DNA from: Sporobacter termitidis DSM 10068
GTDB taxonomy: Bacteria > Bacillota > Clostridia > Oscillospirales > Oscillospiraceae
Assembly: GCF_900130065.1 (NCBI RefSeq)
Contig: NZ_FQXV01000005.1
Coordinates: 186,001-250,000, forward strand
Direction of reading: 5' to 3'
Length of the DNA stretch: 64,000 nucleotides
The notes beneath the pieces are model-generated. The model had not been told where the DNA came from. It did not search any database and saw only the letters and a list, made by a program, of their open reading frames with translations. Shown here piece after piece: positions 35,018-44,040 of this stretch (positions are counted from its first letter, which is position 1; every line of letters begins with the position of its first letter). Made by a program: the position numbers and the translations under genes.

Positions 35018-35401
35018 ATGAAAGAAGTCATGGCGATTATCCGCATGAATATGGTTAACCCCACGAAAACCGCCCTGGCCGGCGCCGGCTTCCCGGCCTT
35101 CTCCTGCCGGAAGTGCCTGGGCAGAGGCAAGAAAAGCGTTGACATGGCGGTAGTGCAGTCACTTTTGGAAACCGGAGAAACCCCGATGAATCCCGTCGGC
35201 GAGCACCTGACGGAGTCACACCGGCTGATTGCCAAGAGGCTCTTTACCATCATGGTCGACGACGGTCAGGTCGGCGAGGTCGTTAGGATCATCATCGAAA
35301 CGAATCAGACCGGCAACCCCGGCGACGGCAAAATTTTCATTCTCCCGATCATGGAGGCTTACACCGTCCGGACCGGGGAATCGACGAAGGACGCCTATTA
35401 G
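35018..35401 (+). CDS. nifI2: NifI2, PII-family nitrogenase regulator
   Basis: Second PII-like partner, 127 aa. Recognised by MKEVMAIIRMNMVNPTKTALAG is its N-terminal strand, CLGRGKKS at the T-loop, and the longer NifI2-type T-loop with SLLETGETPMNPVGE, then GNPGDGKIFILPIMEAYTVRTGE. It works with NifI1 in ammonia switch-off. Only 12 bp separate it from nifI1 and AGGAGG lies before the ATG. The next gene is nifD after 14 bp. Confidence 0.93.
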   Translation: MKEVMAIIRMNMVNPTKTALAGAGFPAFSCRKCLGRGKKSVDMAVVQSLLETGETPMNPVGEHLTESHRLIAKRLFTIMVDDGQVGEVVRIIIETNQTGNPGDGKIFILPIMEAYTVRTGESTKDAY

Positions 35402-35415
35402 GAAGGTGATTTACC

Positions 35416-37008
35416 ATGAATGAAAGAACGAGAATGCTGGATAAGTACTCCTCCCGTGTCTATAAGAACAGGAAAGATCACGTCATCCAGATTGAAAACG
35501 CCCCCAGCGGCCAGGAGATCACGGCCAATACCAGGACGGTGCCGGGCATCATCACGAACCGCGGCTGCTGCTACGCCGGCTGCAAAGGCGTTGTCGTAGG
35601 CCCCATGAAGGACTGCCTTGTCATCACCCACGGCCCCATCGGCTGCGGTTTCTATACCTGGGGCACGCGGCGCAATAAGGCGGCGTCCGAAAAGGGCGGC
35701 CAGAACTATATCCCCTACTGCTTTTCAACCGACATGCAGGAACCCGACATCGTCTTTGGCGGCGAGAAAAAGCTGGAGAAGGCAATCAGCGAGGCCATGG
35801 AGATTTTCAAGCCCGAGTGCATCATGATCTGCTCGACCTGCCCTATCGGCCTCATCGGCGACGACGTTCACGCCGTGGCCAGACGCACCGAGGAAAAGTA
35901 CGGCATCAAATGCATCGGCTTCTCCTGCGAGGGCTATAAGGGCGTATCCCAGTCGGCCGGCCATCACATCGCCAACAATGGGCTCATGAAATATATCATC
36001 GGCACCGGCGACAAAAGGCCGAAGGCAAAGCATTCCATCAACATCCTGGGGGAATACAACATCGGCGGAGACGGCTGGGAGGAAGAGCGCGTCCTGAAAA
36101 GGATCGGCTATGAAATCGTTACGATCTTCACCGGCGACGGCTCTTACGAGACGATGAAAAACGCCCATCTGGCCGACCTCAACCTCGTCATGTGCCACCG
36201 TTCCATCAACTATGTGGCCGAAATGATGAAAACAAAATACGGCACGGATTGGCTGAAGGTGAATTTCGTCGGCATCGGCGCCACGATCCAGTCGCTCCGG
36301 GACATGGCCAAATACTTCAACGATCCTGAGCTCACCGAGAGAACCGAGGAAGTCATCCAGGATGAGCTGGCCGCCATTTTTGACGAGGTCGAATACTACA
36401 AAAGCAAGCTTAAAGGAAAGAAAGCCGGGGTTTTCGCGGGCGGCTCGCGCTCCCATCACTACCAGGCGCTGCTGCGGGACTTCGGCGTGGAGACCATTAT
36501 CGCCGGCTATGAGTTCGCCCATCGGGACGACTATGAAGGCCGCGAGGTCATCCCGACGATCAAAGAGGACGCCGACAGCAAAAACATCGAAAACCTTACG
36601 ATCGAACCGGACCCCGAGAAGTACAGCCCCAAGTTTACGGAATCCGAGATCGAAGCGCTGCGCCGCGATATCCCGCTGGATAACTACGCCGGCATGATCC
36701 GTGAGATGAAGGACGGCTACGTCGTCATCGACGACTTTAACCACGCGGAGACGGAAATGCTTATCAAGCTCATGAAACCCGATATTTTCCTCTCGGGCAT
36801 CAAGGACAAATACATCATCCAAAAAGGCGGCACGCCTTCAAGACAGATGCACTCGTACGATTACTCCGGGCCGTATGCGGGCTTCAAGGGCGCGGTCAAT
36901 TTTGCCAGAGACGTCGCCATGGCGATATATACAAACGCCTGGGCCTTTGTGGTGCCGCCCTGGAAAACGCAGTCCACACTCGTCGGCACAGTCGGAGGTG
37001 ACTCATAA
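35416..37008 (+). CDS. nifD: Nitrogenase molybdenum-iron protein alpha chain
   Basis: MoFe protein alpha subunit, 530 aa. P-cluster Cys are in NRGCCYAGCKG, HGPIGCGFYTWG and STCPIGLIGDD; FeMo-co ligands are Cys in LVMCHRSINY-type context and His in MHSYDYSGPY. The GGSRSHHY loop and the ~50-residue insertion (around ADSKNIENLTIEPDPEKY) are features of the C. pasteurianum-type Mo enzyme, not of VnfD/AnfD. The stop overlaps the nifK start by one base. Confidence 0.96.
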   Translation: MNERTRMLDKYSSRVYKNRKDHVIQIENAPSGQEITANTRTVPGIITNRGCCYAGCKGVVVGPMKDCLVITHGPIGCGFYTWGTRRNKAASEKGGQNYIPYCFSTDMQEPDIVFGGEKKLEKAISEAMEIFKPECIMICSTCPIGLIGDDVHAVARRTEEKYGIKCIGFSCEGYKGVSQSAGHHIANNGLMKYIIGTGDKRPKAKHSINILGEYNIGGDGWEEERVLKRIGYEIVTIFTGDGSYETMKNAHLADLNLVMCHRSINYVAEMMKTKYGTDWLKVNFVGIGATIQSLRDMAKYFNDPELTERTEEVIQDELAAIFDEVEYYKSKLKGKKAGVFAGGSRSHHYQALLRDFGVETIIAGYEFAHRDDYEGREVIPTIKEDADSKNIENLTIEPDPEKYSPKFTESEIEALRRDIPLDNYAGMIREMKDGYVVIDDFNHAETEMLIKLMKPDIFLSGIKDKYIIQKGGTPSRQMHSYDYSGPYAGFKGAVNFARDVAMAIYTNAWAFVVPPWKTQSTLVGTVGGDS

Positions 37009-38372
37009 TGCTTGACCTGACACCGAAAAAAATTACGGAACGCACCGCGCTCCGTATCAATCCCTGCAAGACCTGCCAGCCGGTGGGCGCGATGTATGCA
37101 GCGCTGGGCGTTCATAAGTGCATGCCGCACAGCCACGGCAGCCAGGGCTGCGCATCCTTCCACAGGATGTATCTCTCCCGCCACTTTAAAGAGCCCGCGG
37201 TCGCCTCCACCAGCTCCTTCACAGAGGGCGCGTCTGTTTTCGGCGGGGGCAGCAACGTCAAAACAGCCGTCAAGAACGTGTTTGACATCTACGATCCCGA
37301 CATCATCGCCATCCACACGACGTGCCTGTCCGAGACGATCGGGGACGACCTGAACTCCTACATCATGGACATGGACATTCCGGAGGGAAAGCTTGTCGTG
37401 CATACTAACACGCCAAGCTACGTCGGCTCCCACATCAACGGCTTTTTTAACATGATGTGCGGCTTTATCAATTACCTGACGAAAAAGTCCGGCACACCTA
37501 ACGGCAAAACAGCCATCTTCCCCGGCTTCGTCAACCCGGGCGACATGCGGGAGCTCAAGCGCCTGGCGACGCTGATGAACGTCCCCTTCACCATGTTCCC
37601 AGACACCAGCGGCGTGATGGACGCCCCGATGACCGGCCGCTTTGAGATGTATCCCGACGGCGGCACAACCGTGCCGGAAATCGCGGGTCTTGGCGACTGC
37701 GGCGAGATTCTGGCGCTCGGCTCCATCACCAGCATCGAGCCGGCCGAGCTGATGAAAAAGAAATTCAAGGTTCCCTATACGCTGCTGCCCCTGCCCATCG
37801 GCGTAGAGGCCACCGACCGCTATATCATGGAGCTCTCCCGGATCTCGAAAGCCGAGGTTCCCCGCGAGCTTGAGGAGCAGCGCGGCCAGCTTATCGACAT
37901 TCTCCTGGACTCCAACCAGTACACCCACCGGAAAACCGTCGCCATCTACGGCGATCCGGATACCGTCGTCGGCCTGACGGCCCTCTGCCTGGAAATGGGC
38001 ATGCTCCCGAAATACGTCATTACCGGCACCCCAAAGGAGGAATTCACCCGCGAGGTGCGTGCGCTCCTGGAGCGGTACGGTGAGACGGACGCCGTCGTCA
38101 AGGCCAACACGGACCTGTTCGAGCTGCATCAGCTTATCAAAAACGAACCGGTCGACCTGCTTTTGGGGGGCAGCTACGGCAAGGCCATCGCCAAGGCGGA
38201 GAACATCCCGCTGGTGCGCGCCGGCTTCCCGGTCCTGGACCGGTATGTCCACTCCTACCTCCCGCTTGTCGGCTATACCGGCATGATCCGCATGGTGGAG
38301 CACATCACCAACACCCTCATGGACCGCCAGGACGCCGATTGCGCCGACGAGGATTTGGAAGTGGTCATGTAA
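37008..38372 (+). CDS. nifK: Nitrogenase molybdenum-iron protein beta chain
   Basis: Beta subunit, 454 aa. P-cluster Cys: INPCKTCQPVGA, GSQGCASF and HTTCLSETIGDD. SSFTEGASVFGG is the usual motif after GCASF. It lacks the ~50-residue N-terminal extension of Azotobacter NifK, as in C. pasteurianum. TAATG overlap with nifD suggests translational coupling that balances the alpha2-beta2 complex. A ~270-bp gap with REP-like repeats follows. Confidence 0.96.
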   Translation: MLDLTPKKITERTALRINPCKTCQPVGAMYAALGVHKCMPHSHGSQGCASFHRMYLSRHFKEPAVASTSSFTEGASVFGGGSNVKTAVKNVFDIYDPDIIAIHTTCLSETIGDDLNSYIMDMDIPEGKLVVHTNTPSYVGSHINGFFNMMCGFINYLTKKSGTPNGKTAIFPGFVNPGDMRELKRLATLMNVPFTMFPDTSGVMDAPMTGRFEMYPDGGTTVPEIAGLGDCGEILALGSITSIEPAELMKKKFKVPYTLLPLPIGVEATDRYIMELSRISKAEVPRELEEQRGQLIDILLDSNQYTHRKTVAIYGDPDTVVGLTALCLEMGMLPKYVITGTPKEEFTREVRALLERYGETDAVVKANTDLFELHQLIKNEPVDLLLGGSYGKAIAKAENIPLVRAGFPVLDRYVHSYLPLVGYTGMIRMVEHITNTLMDRQDADCADEDLEVVM

Positions 38373-38380
38373 ATCCCCGC

Positions 38381-38509
38381 GCAGGGGCGATGCACGAATC
38401 GCCCGCCGTCCCCTTCCCCGTCGGGCGCGATATTCCGGCGCGTCTCAGTACCCCCCGAGGCGCGGCATACCGGGCGTGCCCATCGGGCGATTCGCGGATC
38501 GCCCCTGCA
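38381..38509. repeat. REP-like inverted pair in the nifK-nifE gap
   Basis: Two oppositely oriented elements, GCAGGGGCGATGCACGAATC (from 38381) and its partner ending GGATCGCCCCTGCA (38484-38509). Each contains its own GGGCGAT/ATCGCCC palindrome. Similar units occur at 42964-43031. Such pairs may stabilise the upstream mRNA or cause partial termination. Confidence 0.7.
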
Positions 38510-38576
38510 TCAAATCTATTTCGAAGGGCGGAGCCCGGCGGGAATTATCCCCTGCGGCATCCGCCGGCACCATAAA

Positions 38577-38599
38577 GGCATGGGGCTTTACCCCATGCC
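38577..38599 (+). other. Hairpin before nifE
   Basis: Perfect stem GGCATGGGG / CCCCATGCC with a CTTTA loop, ~45 nt before the nifE start. There is no T-run, so it is more likely a processing or stability element than a terminator. Confidence 0.6.
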
Positions 38600-38642
38600 T
38601 CAACGCATAAAAATACTGTTTTTCAAGAAGGAGGCCGGAAAC

Positions 38643-39989
38643 ATGGTCAGAAGGCAAAGCATTTTGGAAGAGCGAAAGAAATCAATTATCGACAAGGCCT
38701 CTTTTTGCCGGGGAGACGGCTCGGGCATCAGCTGCGGCAAGTCCAGCGTCTCGGGCGCCGTCAGCCAGCGGGCCTGCATGTTCAGCGGCGCGCGGGTCGT
38801 CCTGAATCCGATCACCGACGCGTATCATATCATTCACGGCCCCATCGGCTGCGCTTCCTACACCTGGGATATCCGGGGCAGCCTCACCAGCGGCTCGGAC
38901 ACGTTCCGCACCAGCTACTCCACCGATCTCCGGGAGACGGACGTCATCTTCGGCGGGGAGAAAAAGCTGGAGGCCGCCATCGACGAGCTGGTGGCACAGG
39001 AATCGGCAAAGCTCATCTTCGTCTACGGCACCTGCATCGTGGGCGTCATCGGCGACGATATCGACGCCGTCTGCCGACGGGCGGAGGAAAAGCACGGCAT
39101 CCGGGTCATCCCGGTGAAGGCCTCGGGCTTTTCCGGCACGAAGTCCCAGGGCTACAAGCTGGCCTGCGACGCCATCATGCAGCTTGTCGAACCCTATAAG
39201 AATATCCCGAAGGTCAAAGGCATCAACATCCTCGGCGACTTTAACCTGGCCGGCGAGATGTGGATCATCAAAAGCTACATGAAAAAGCTCGGCATCCCCG
39301 TCGTCTCCACCGTCACCGGCGACGCCAGCTGCGAATCTTTGCTCCGGATGCCGTCGGCGCAGCTCAATATCGTGCAGTGCGCCGGCTCGTCCACGTACCT
39401 TGCCACGCGGATGGAGGAGGAGCTGGGCATCCCGTTTATCAAGGTCAGCTTTTTCGGCGCGGAGGACACGACAAACTCCCTCATCCGCATCGCCCAGGCG
39501 CTGGGCGACGAGGCGGCGGTGCGCAAGGCCGTGGCCTTCACGACGGAAGAGGCGGAGGCCGCCGAGGCCTTCCTTCAGGCGTACCGCCCCAAATTTGAGG
39601 GCAAAAAGGCCGCCATCTATGTGGGCGGCGGATTCAAGGCCATCTCGCTGATCAAGCAGTTTAACGAGATGGGCATCGAGACGGTCGTCGTCGGGACGCA
39701 GACCGGCAAGGAAGAGGATTACGAAATCATCGAGCATCTGGTCAACGAAAACACCGTCATCCTCGACGACGCCAACCCCTCGGAGCTGGAGGAGTTCATG
39801 CTGGAAAAAGGCGCGAATATCCTCGTCGGCGGCGTCAAGGAGCGCCCCCTGGCCTATAAGCTGGGCATCGCGTTCTGCGACCACAACCATGAGCGCAAGC
39901 ACGCGCTGGCCGGCTTCGAGGGCATCAGGAACTTCACCAGAGAAGTCAATTTATCCATCAACAGCCCGGTTTGGGAGTATTGCCGTTAG
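38643..39989 (+). CDS. nifE: FeMo-cofactor scaffold protein NifE
   Basis: NifE (449 aa) forms with NifN the scaffold on which NifB-co is turned into FeMo-co. It has the NifD-like fold with CMFSGARVVLNPITDAYHIIHGPIGC, YGTCIVGVIGDD, and GFSGTKSQGY, a NifE signature. The ATG at 38643 is preceded by GGAGG; an upstream ATG at 38580 lies in a hairpin. Fifteen bases separate it from the nifN-B fusion. Confidence 0.95.
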   Translation: MVRRQSILEERKKSIIDKASFCRGDGSGISCGKSSVSGAVSQRACMFSGARVVLNPITDAYHIIHGPIGCASYTWDIRGSLTSGSDTFRTSYSTDLRETDVIFGGEKKLEAAIDELVAQESAKLIFVYGTCIVGVIGDDIDAVCRRAEEKHGIRVIPVKASGFSGTKSQGYKLACDAIMQLVEPYKNIPKVKGINILGDFNLAGEMWIIKSYMKKLGIPVVSTVTGDASCESLLRMPSAQLNIVQCAGSSTYLATRMEEELGIPFIKVSFFGAEDTTNSLIRIAQALGDEAAVRKAVAFTTEEAEAAEAFLQAYRPKFEGKKAAIYVGGGFKAISLIKQFNEMGIETVVVGTQTGKEEDYEIIEHLVNENTVILDDANPSELEEFMLEKGANILVGGVKERPLAYKLGIAFCDHNHERKHALAGFEGIRNFTREVNLSINSPVWEYCR

Positions 39990-40004
39990 CAAGGAGGTCT
40001 TTTT

Positions 40005-42647
40005 ATGGGCGCAAATCTTAAGAGTCTCAATGTCAACCCCTGTAAAATGTGCATGCCGATGGGAGCCGTCAGCGCTTTTGCCGGTATCAAAAACTGCATG
40101 TCGATCCTGCACGGCTCGCAGGGGTGCGCCACTTATATCAGAAGGCACATGGCCACACACTACAACGAACCCGTCGACATCGCCTCCTCCTCTCTCACCG
40201 AGCACGGCACCGTCTTCGGCGGCCGGGAGAATCTCCTGAAGGGCCTTGAAAATCTCATCAAGCTCTATAACCCGCAGATCATCGGCGTGGCCACCACATG
40301 CCTGGCCGAAACAATCGGCGAGGACGTCCCGGCGATCATCAGGGAGTTTTACGACACGCACCCGGAGAGCACCGTCAAGATCGTGAGCGTAGCCTCCGCC
40401 GGCTACGGCGGCACCCAGTACGAGGGCTTTAACAGGGCCTTATGGTCCGTCGTCTCACAGGCCGACATGGACCCCACGCCGAACGGGTATATGAATATCG
40501 TCACGCCCATGCTCTCACCCGCCGACTGCCGGCTCCTCAAAAACCTGCTGGACAGCATGGGGCTGAAATACGTGCTCCTGCCCGACCTGTCGGAGAATCT
40601 GGACGGCGTGCACGTGGAACGCTATGAACGGCTCAAGGGCGGGGGAACGTCGCTTGCGGATATCTCCAAAATGGCCGGCGCCCGGCATACCATAGAGCTG
40701 TCGCTCTTTAACGGCGACAAGTTCTCACCCGGCAAATATCTGGAGGAGCGTTATGGCGTGCCGCTGACAAAAATGGCGCTGCCGGTGGGCATCCGGGACA
40801 CAGACGCCTTTATTGACACGCTCGCGGCTCTGGGCGGTGCCCGGCCCGAGGCGCTCGTCACCGAGCGCGGCCGGTATATCGACGCGATGATCGACAACCA
40901 TAAATACTGCGCCGACGGGCGCGCGGCGATCTTCGGCGAACCGGACTTCGTGTATTCCATGACGCGGCTCTGCTGCGAAAACGGCACCGTGCCCGTCATT
41001 GCCGCCACAGGCTCCGTCTGCCCGGCACTGAAAGCAGCGCTGGAGGACGAGGTCCGCCGTGCCGCGGATAGGGCGCTCACGGAGGGTGGCGTCGTCCTGG
41101 ACGACTGTGACTTTGACCTTTTGGAGAACCACGCCAAAGCGCTCGGCGTCAATCTCATGATCGGCAGCTCCGACGGCCGCCGGACGGCGCGGCGGCTGGG
41201 CGTGGACATTGTGCGCTGCGCCTTCCCGATCCATGACAGAGTCGGCGGGCAGCGGATCAAAACGCTCTGCTACGAGGGCTCTCTGAACATCCTGGACCAG
41301 GTTGCCAACGATCTTCTCGCCAAGAAGGAGGAGGGCTTCCGGGAAGAGCTGTACGACCGCTATTTCGACAAGGAACAGCAGGCGGCGCCCGTGGCCCCCG
41401 CCCAGGATATCCCCAGTATCCCCGATATGCTGAAAAAGACGGAGACGCACCCGTGCTTCAACTGCTCCGGCGGGAAATATGCCAGGATTCACCTGCCCAT
41501 CGCCCCGAAGTGCAACATCCAGTGCAACTACTGCGTGCGGAAATACGACTGTCCCAACGAGAGCCGGCCCGGCGTCACCACCAGCGTGCTCGCGCCGGAA
41601 GAAGCCGTGGAACGGTACGTTGCCGCCAAGAGTAAAATCCCCAATCTCTCGGTCGTCGGCATCGCCGGCCCCGGCGACGCGCTGGCGAATTTCGATGAAA
41701 CCCGGGAAACGCTCCGGCGCATCCGCGCGCTGGACCCCGACGTCACTTTCTGCCTGTCCACCAACGGCTTGCTGCTGCCGCTTTACGCACAGGAGCTCAT
41801 CGACCTGGGCGTATCCCATATCACGGTCACCGTCAACGCCGTGGACCCGGAAATCGGGGCAAAAATCTATAAGCACATCGATTACATGGGCACACGATTT
41901 ACTGGCCTTGCGGCAGCGTCCATCCTGCTGGCCAACCAGCTGTCCGGCTTGAGGTACCTGACGAGCCGCGGCATCATTTGCAAGGTGAATACCGTGCTGC
42001 TCCGCGGCATCAACGACACGCATATCGAGGAGGTCGTCAAAAAGGTCAAGGAGCTGGGCGCCTATATCTCGAACATCATGCAGCTGATCCCGGTAAAGGG
42101 CTCCGCCTTCGAGAATCTGGAGCTCGTCAGCAACAGGGAGATCATGGCCATCCGGGAAAAATGCGCGCCGGAGCTCCGGCAGATGTACCACTGCCGGCAG
42201 TGCCGCGCCGACGCCGTCGGCACGCTGGACGAGGATCAGTCGCTCAGCTTCAGGAGCCCGTGCAAATCCGCCGGTGCCAGGAGCGTGACAAAAACGAAAA
42301 AGTATGCCGTGGCGTCCAAGAGCGGAAGCCTTGTCGACCAGCACTTTGGCCACGCCCGTGAGTTTTACATCTACGAGTCCGACGGGGCCGCCGTCAGGTT
42401 CATCGAAAAGCGCCTCGTCAAAAACTACTGCAACGGCAAGGAAGACTGCTTTGAAGACAAAAAGCCGGCGATGGACTCCATCCTCTCCGCCGTTTCCGAC
42501 TGCGGCTATGTTCTCGCTCTGAGGATCGGGGACGCGCCGGCGCGGAAGCTCCAGAGCCTTGGGATCGAGGTCATCTCAACGTACGACAGGATTGAGGACG
42601 CGGTGCTCAAAGCCGCCGCCGGACAACAAAAAAAGGAGATATGCTAA
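40005..42647 (+). CDS. nifN-B: NifN-NifB fusion with C-terminal NifX/NafY-like domain
   Basis: An 880-aa three-part protein. Residues ~1-455: NifN scaffold (NPCKMCMPMGA, GSQGCATY, TTCLAETIGED). Residues ~480-745: NifB radical SAM domain with APKCNIQCNYC (CxxxCxxC), preceded by HPCFNCSGGKYARIHLP, and the late CRQCRADAVG. Residues ~760-870: NifX/NafY-like cofactor-binding domain (SLVDQHFGHAREFYIYE). NifB makes the Fe-S-carbide core NifB-co, so the fusion couples core synthesis to the scaffold. The N-B fusion is known from C. pasteurianum. AAGGAGG precedes the ATG. Confidence 0.95.
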   Translation: MGANLKSLNVNPCKMCMPMGAVSAFAGIKNCMSILHGSQGCATYIRRHMATHYNEPVDIASSSLTEHGTVFGGRENLLKGLENLIKLYNPQIIGVATTCLAETIGEDVPAIIREFYDTHPESTVKIVSVASAGYGGTQYEGFNRALWSVVSQADMDPTPNGYMNIVTPMLSPADCRLLKNLLDSMGLKYVLLPDLSENLDGVHVERYERLKGGGTSLADISKMAGARHTIELSLFNGDKFSPGKYLEERYGVPLTKMALPVGIRDTDAFIDTLAALGGARPEALVTERGRYIDAMIDNHKYCADGRAAIFGEPDFVYSMTRLCCENGTVPVIAATGSVCPALKAALEDEVRRAADRALTEGGVVLDDCDFDLLENHAKALGVNLMIGSSDGRRTARRLGVDIVRCAFPIHDRVGGQRIKTLCYEGSLNILDQVANDLLAKKEEGFREELYDRYFDKEQQAAPVAPAQDIPSIPDMLKKTETHPCFNCSGGKYARIHLPIAPKCNIQCNYCVRKYDCPNESRPGVTTSVLAPEEAVERYVAAKSKIPNLSVVGIAGPGDALANFDETRETLRRIRALDPDVTFCLSTNGLLLPLYAQELIDLGVSHITVTVNAVDPEIGAKIYKHIDYMGTRFTGLAAASILLANQLSGLRYLTSRGIICKVNTVLLRGINDTHIEEVVKKVKELGAYISNIMQLIPVKGSAFENLELVSNREIMAIREKCAPELRQMYHCRQCRADAVGTLDEDQSLSFRSPCKSAGARSVTKTKKYAVASKSGSLVDQHFGHAREFYIYESDGAAVRFIEKRLVKNYCNGKEDCFEDKKPAMDSILSAVSDCGYVLALRIGDAPARKLQSLGIEVISTYDRIEDAVLKAAAGQQKKEIC

Positions 42648-42956
42648 ATGGTCAGTCCGAAATACCACATTTTCGTCTGCACGAGCTGCCGGACCAACGG
42701 CACGCAAAAAGGCTTCTGCCACCAGAAGGACAGCGTCAAAATCATCGAGAAATTCATGCAGGAGATCGAGGACCGTGACCTGACGGGGGACTGCATGGTC
42801 AACAATACCGGCTGCTTCGGCATCTGTAGCCGCGGCCCCATCGCCGTGGTCTATCCCGAGGGCACTTGGTACGGCGGCCTCACGGAGGATGCCGTGGAGG
42901 AGATCATGGACCAGCATATCGAGGGCGGCGGCGTGACCGAAAAATACAGAATTTAA
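42648..42956 (+). CDS. Thioredoxin-like [2Fe-2S] ferredoxin (Shethna type)
   Basis: A 102-aa protein almost identical in pattern to the C. pasteurianum [2Fe-2S] ferredoxin, which interacts with MoFe protein. Cluster Cys are in FVCTSCRTNG, GFCHQKDS and NNTGCFGICSRGP. The start codon directly follows the nifN-B stop, so it is coupled to nif expression. It may feed electrons to, or protect, nitrogenase. A REP-like pair follows. Confidence 0.93.
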   Translation: MVSPKYHIFVCTSCRTNGTQKGFCHQKDSVKIIEKFMQEIEDRDLTGDCMVNNTGCFGICSRGPIAVVYPEGTWYGGLTEDAVEEIMDQHIEGGGVTEKYRI

Positions 42957-42963
42957 CGGACCA

Positions 42964-43031
42964 CCGGGCGATCACAGATCGCCCCTACGGTCATTTTGCA
43001 GGATTGTGGTAGGGGCGAACTGTGTTCGCCA
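42964..43031. repeat. REP-like inverted pair before nifV-omega
   Basis: CGGGCGATCACAGATCGCCC (42964 onward, ending CCCCTACGG) and GTAGGGGCGAACTGTGTTCG (43009-43031) face each other across ~20 bp. They match the type found at 38381-38509. Confidence 0.7.
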
Positions 43032-43060
43032 GTCATTATTCCCATAGAAGGAGGAGGGCT

Positions 43061-44017
43061 ATGATACGCATCACCGATATGACGCTCAGCTGCATCGCCG
43101 CCTTCCGCCCTTCGGCCGGGCCGCTGAAAAAGCTCCACGCGCTGCTCGCCGTGCTGGGCTCCGATTATATTGAGATGCCGGCCGAGGTCTACGAGACGAT
43201 CCGGCCGGTTTCCCCAGATAAAATTGTCCTGCGCATCGGGACTCCGGATGAAGCTGCGCTTTATCCGGAGATCACGCGTTTTGTGTGCCGGATGAACGGG
43301 CTCTTGTCCTCTCCCGGCATCACCCGGGAGATTCAAATGAACGACGTAAAGGAGCTCAGCTTTTTCGGGCCCGGCGACGGGTCACAAAACGTCCGCGTCG
43401 TCGGGCTGGACGACATCCTGTGCCACGATTACGAATCGGCTTTTCAAAAGCTCCAAAGCCGCGTCCGGGGCCGGGTGGAGTTCTGCCCGGAGAACAGCTA
43501 TTCCTGCGCCACCGCCGCCGCGCTGGAGTGGATCGCCGCCGGCGGCGCGGACCTGGCGGCGTCGTTCGGCGGTCTCGACGGCAAGGCCGCGCTGGAGGAG
43601 GTGCTGCTGGCGCTGCGTATCGTCCGGCGGCACAGGCCCACGGCCTCATACGAAATTCTGCCCCAGATCGCCCTCGCCGTCGAGGAGATCACGGGCGTGC
43701 GCTTCCCCGACAGGAAGGCCGTTATCGGCCGCAGCATCTTCAATGTGGAGTCGGGCATCCATGTGGACGGTATTCTGAAAAAGCCGCAGATGTACGAACC
43801 CTTCATGCCGGAGCTCGTGGGCCGGAAACGGCGGCTGATCGTCGGCAAACACTCGGGGCGTAAATCGATCGCCGCCAAGCTCCGGGAGCTGGGCTATGCC
43901 TCCGCCGAATTCGACGTGGCGCGCCTTTTGAGCGCCGTACGGGCCGAGAGCGTCGGCAAAATGACCAGCCTGACCGACGAAGAATTCAAGGAAATAGCGG
44001 AAAAGCACAGGCTGTAA
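43061..44017 (+). CDS. nifV-omega: Homocitrate synthase subunit NifV-omega
   Basis: A 318-aa component of split homocitrate synthase, which makes the organic ligand of FeMo-co from acetyl-CoA and 2-oxoglutarate. It carries the C-terminal regulatory/catalytic parts (SIFNVESGIHVDGILKKP, IVGKHSGRKSIAAKL, SLTDEEFKEIA) after a partial, degenerate barrel. In C. pasteurianum the same split and order (omega before alpha) are known. The ATG at 43061 follows GGAGGAGGG. NifV-alpha follows after 23 bp. Confidence 0.88.
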   Translation: MIRITDMTLSCIAAFRPSAGPLKKLHALLAVLGSDYIEMPAEVYETIRPVSPDKIVLRIGTPDEAALYPEITRFVCRMNGLLSSPGITREIQMNDVKELSFFGPGDGSQNVRVVGLDDILCHDYESAFQKLQSRVRGRVEFCPENSYSCATAAALEWIAAGGADLAASFGGLDGKAALEEVLLALRIVRRHRPTASYEILPQIALAVEEITGVRFPDRKAVIGRSIFNVESGIHVDGILKKPQMYEPFMPELVGRKRRLIVGKHSGRKSIAAKLRELGYASAEFDVARLLSAVRAESVGKMTSLTDEEFKEIAEKHRL

Positions 44018-44040
44018 AATAAAACGGCAGGTATACCACC

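Noticed and set aside
35725-36822. Long antisense frames opposite nifD, nifK, nifE and nifN-B
   Set aside because: The sense proteins are highly conserved; the antisense frames result from codon bias at third positions.
35416-37008. Vanadium or Fe-only nitrogenase
   Set aside because: NifD has the clostridial Mo-type insertion and GGSRSH loop, and no delta-subunit gene (vnfG/anfG) lies between nifD and nifK.
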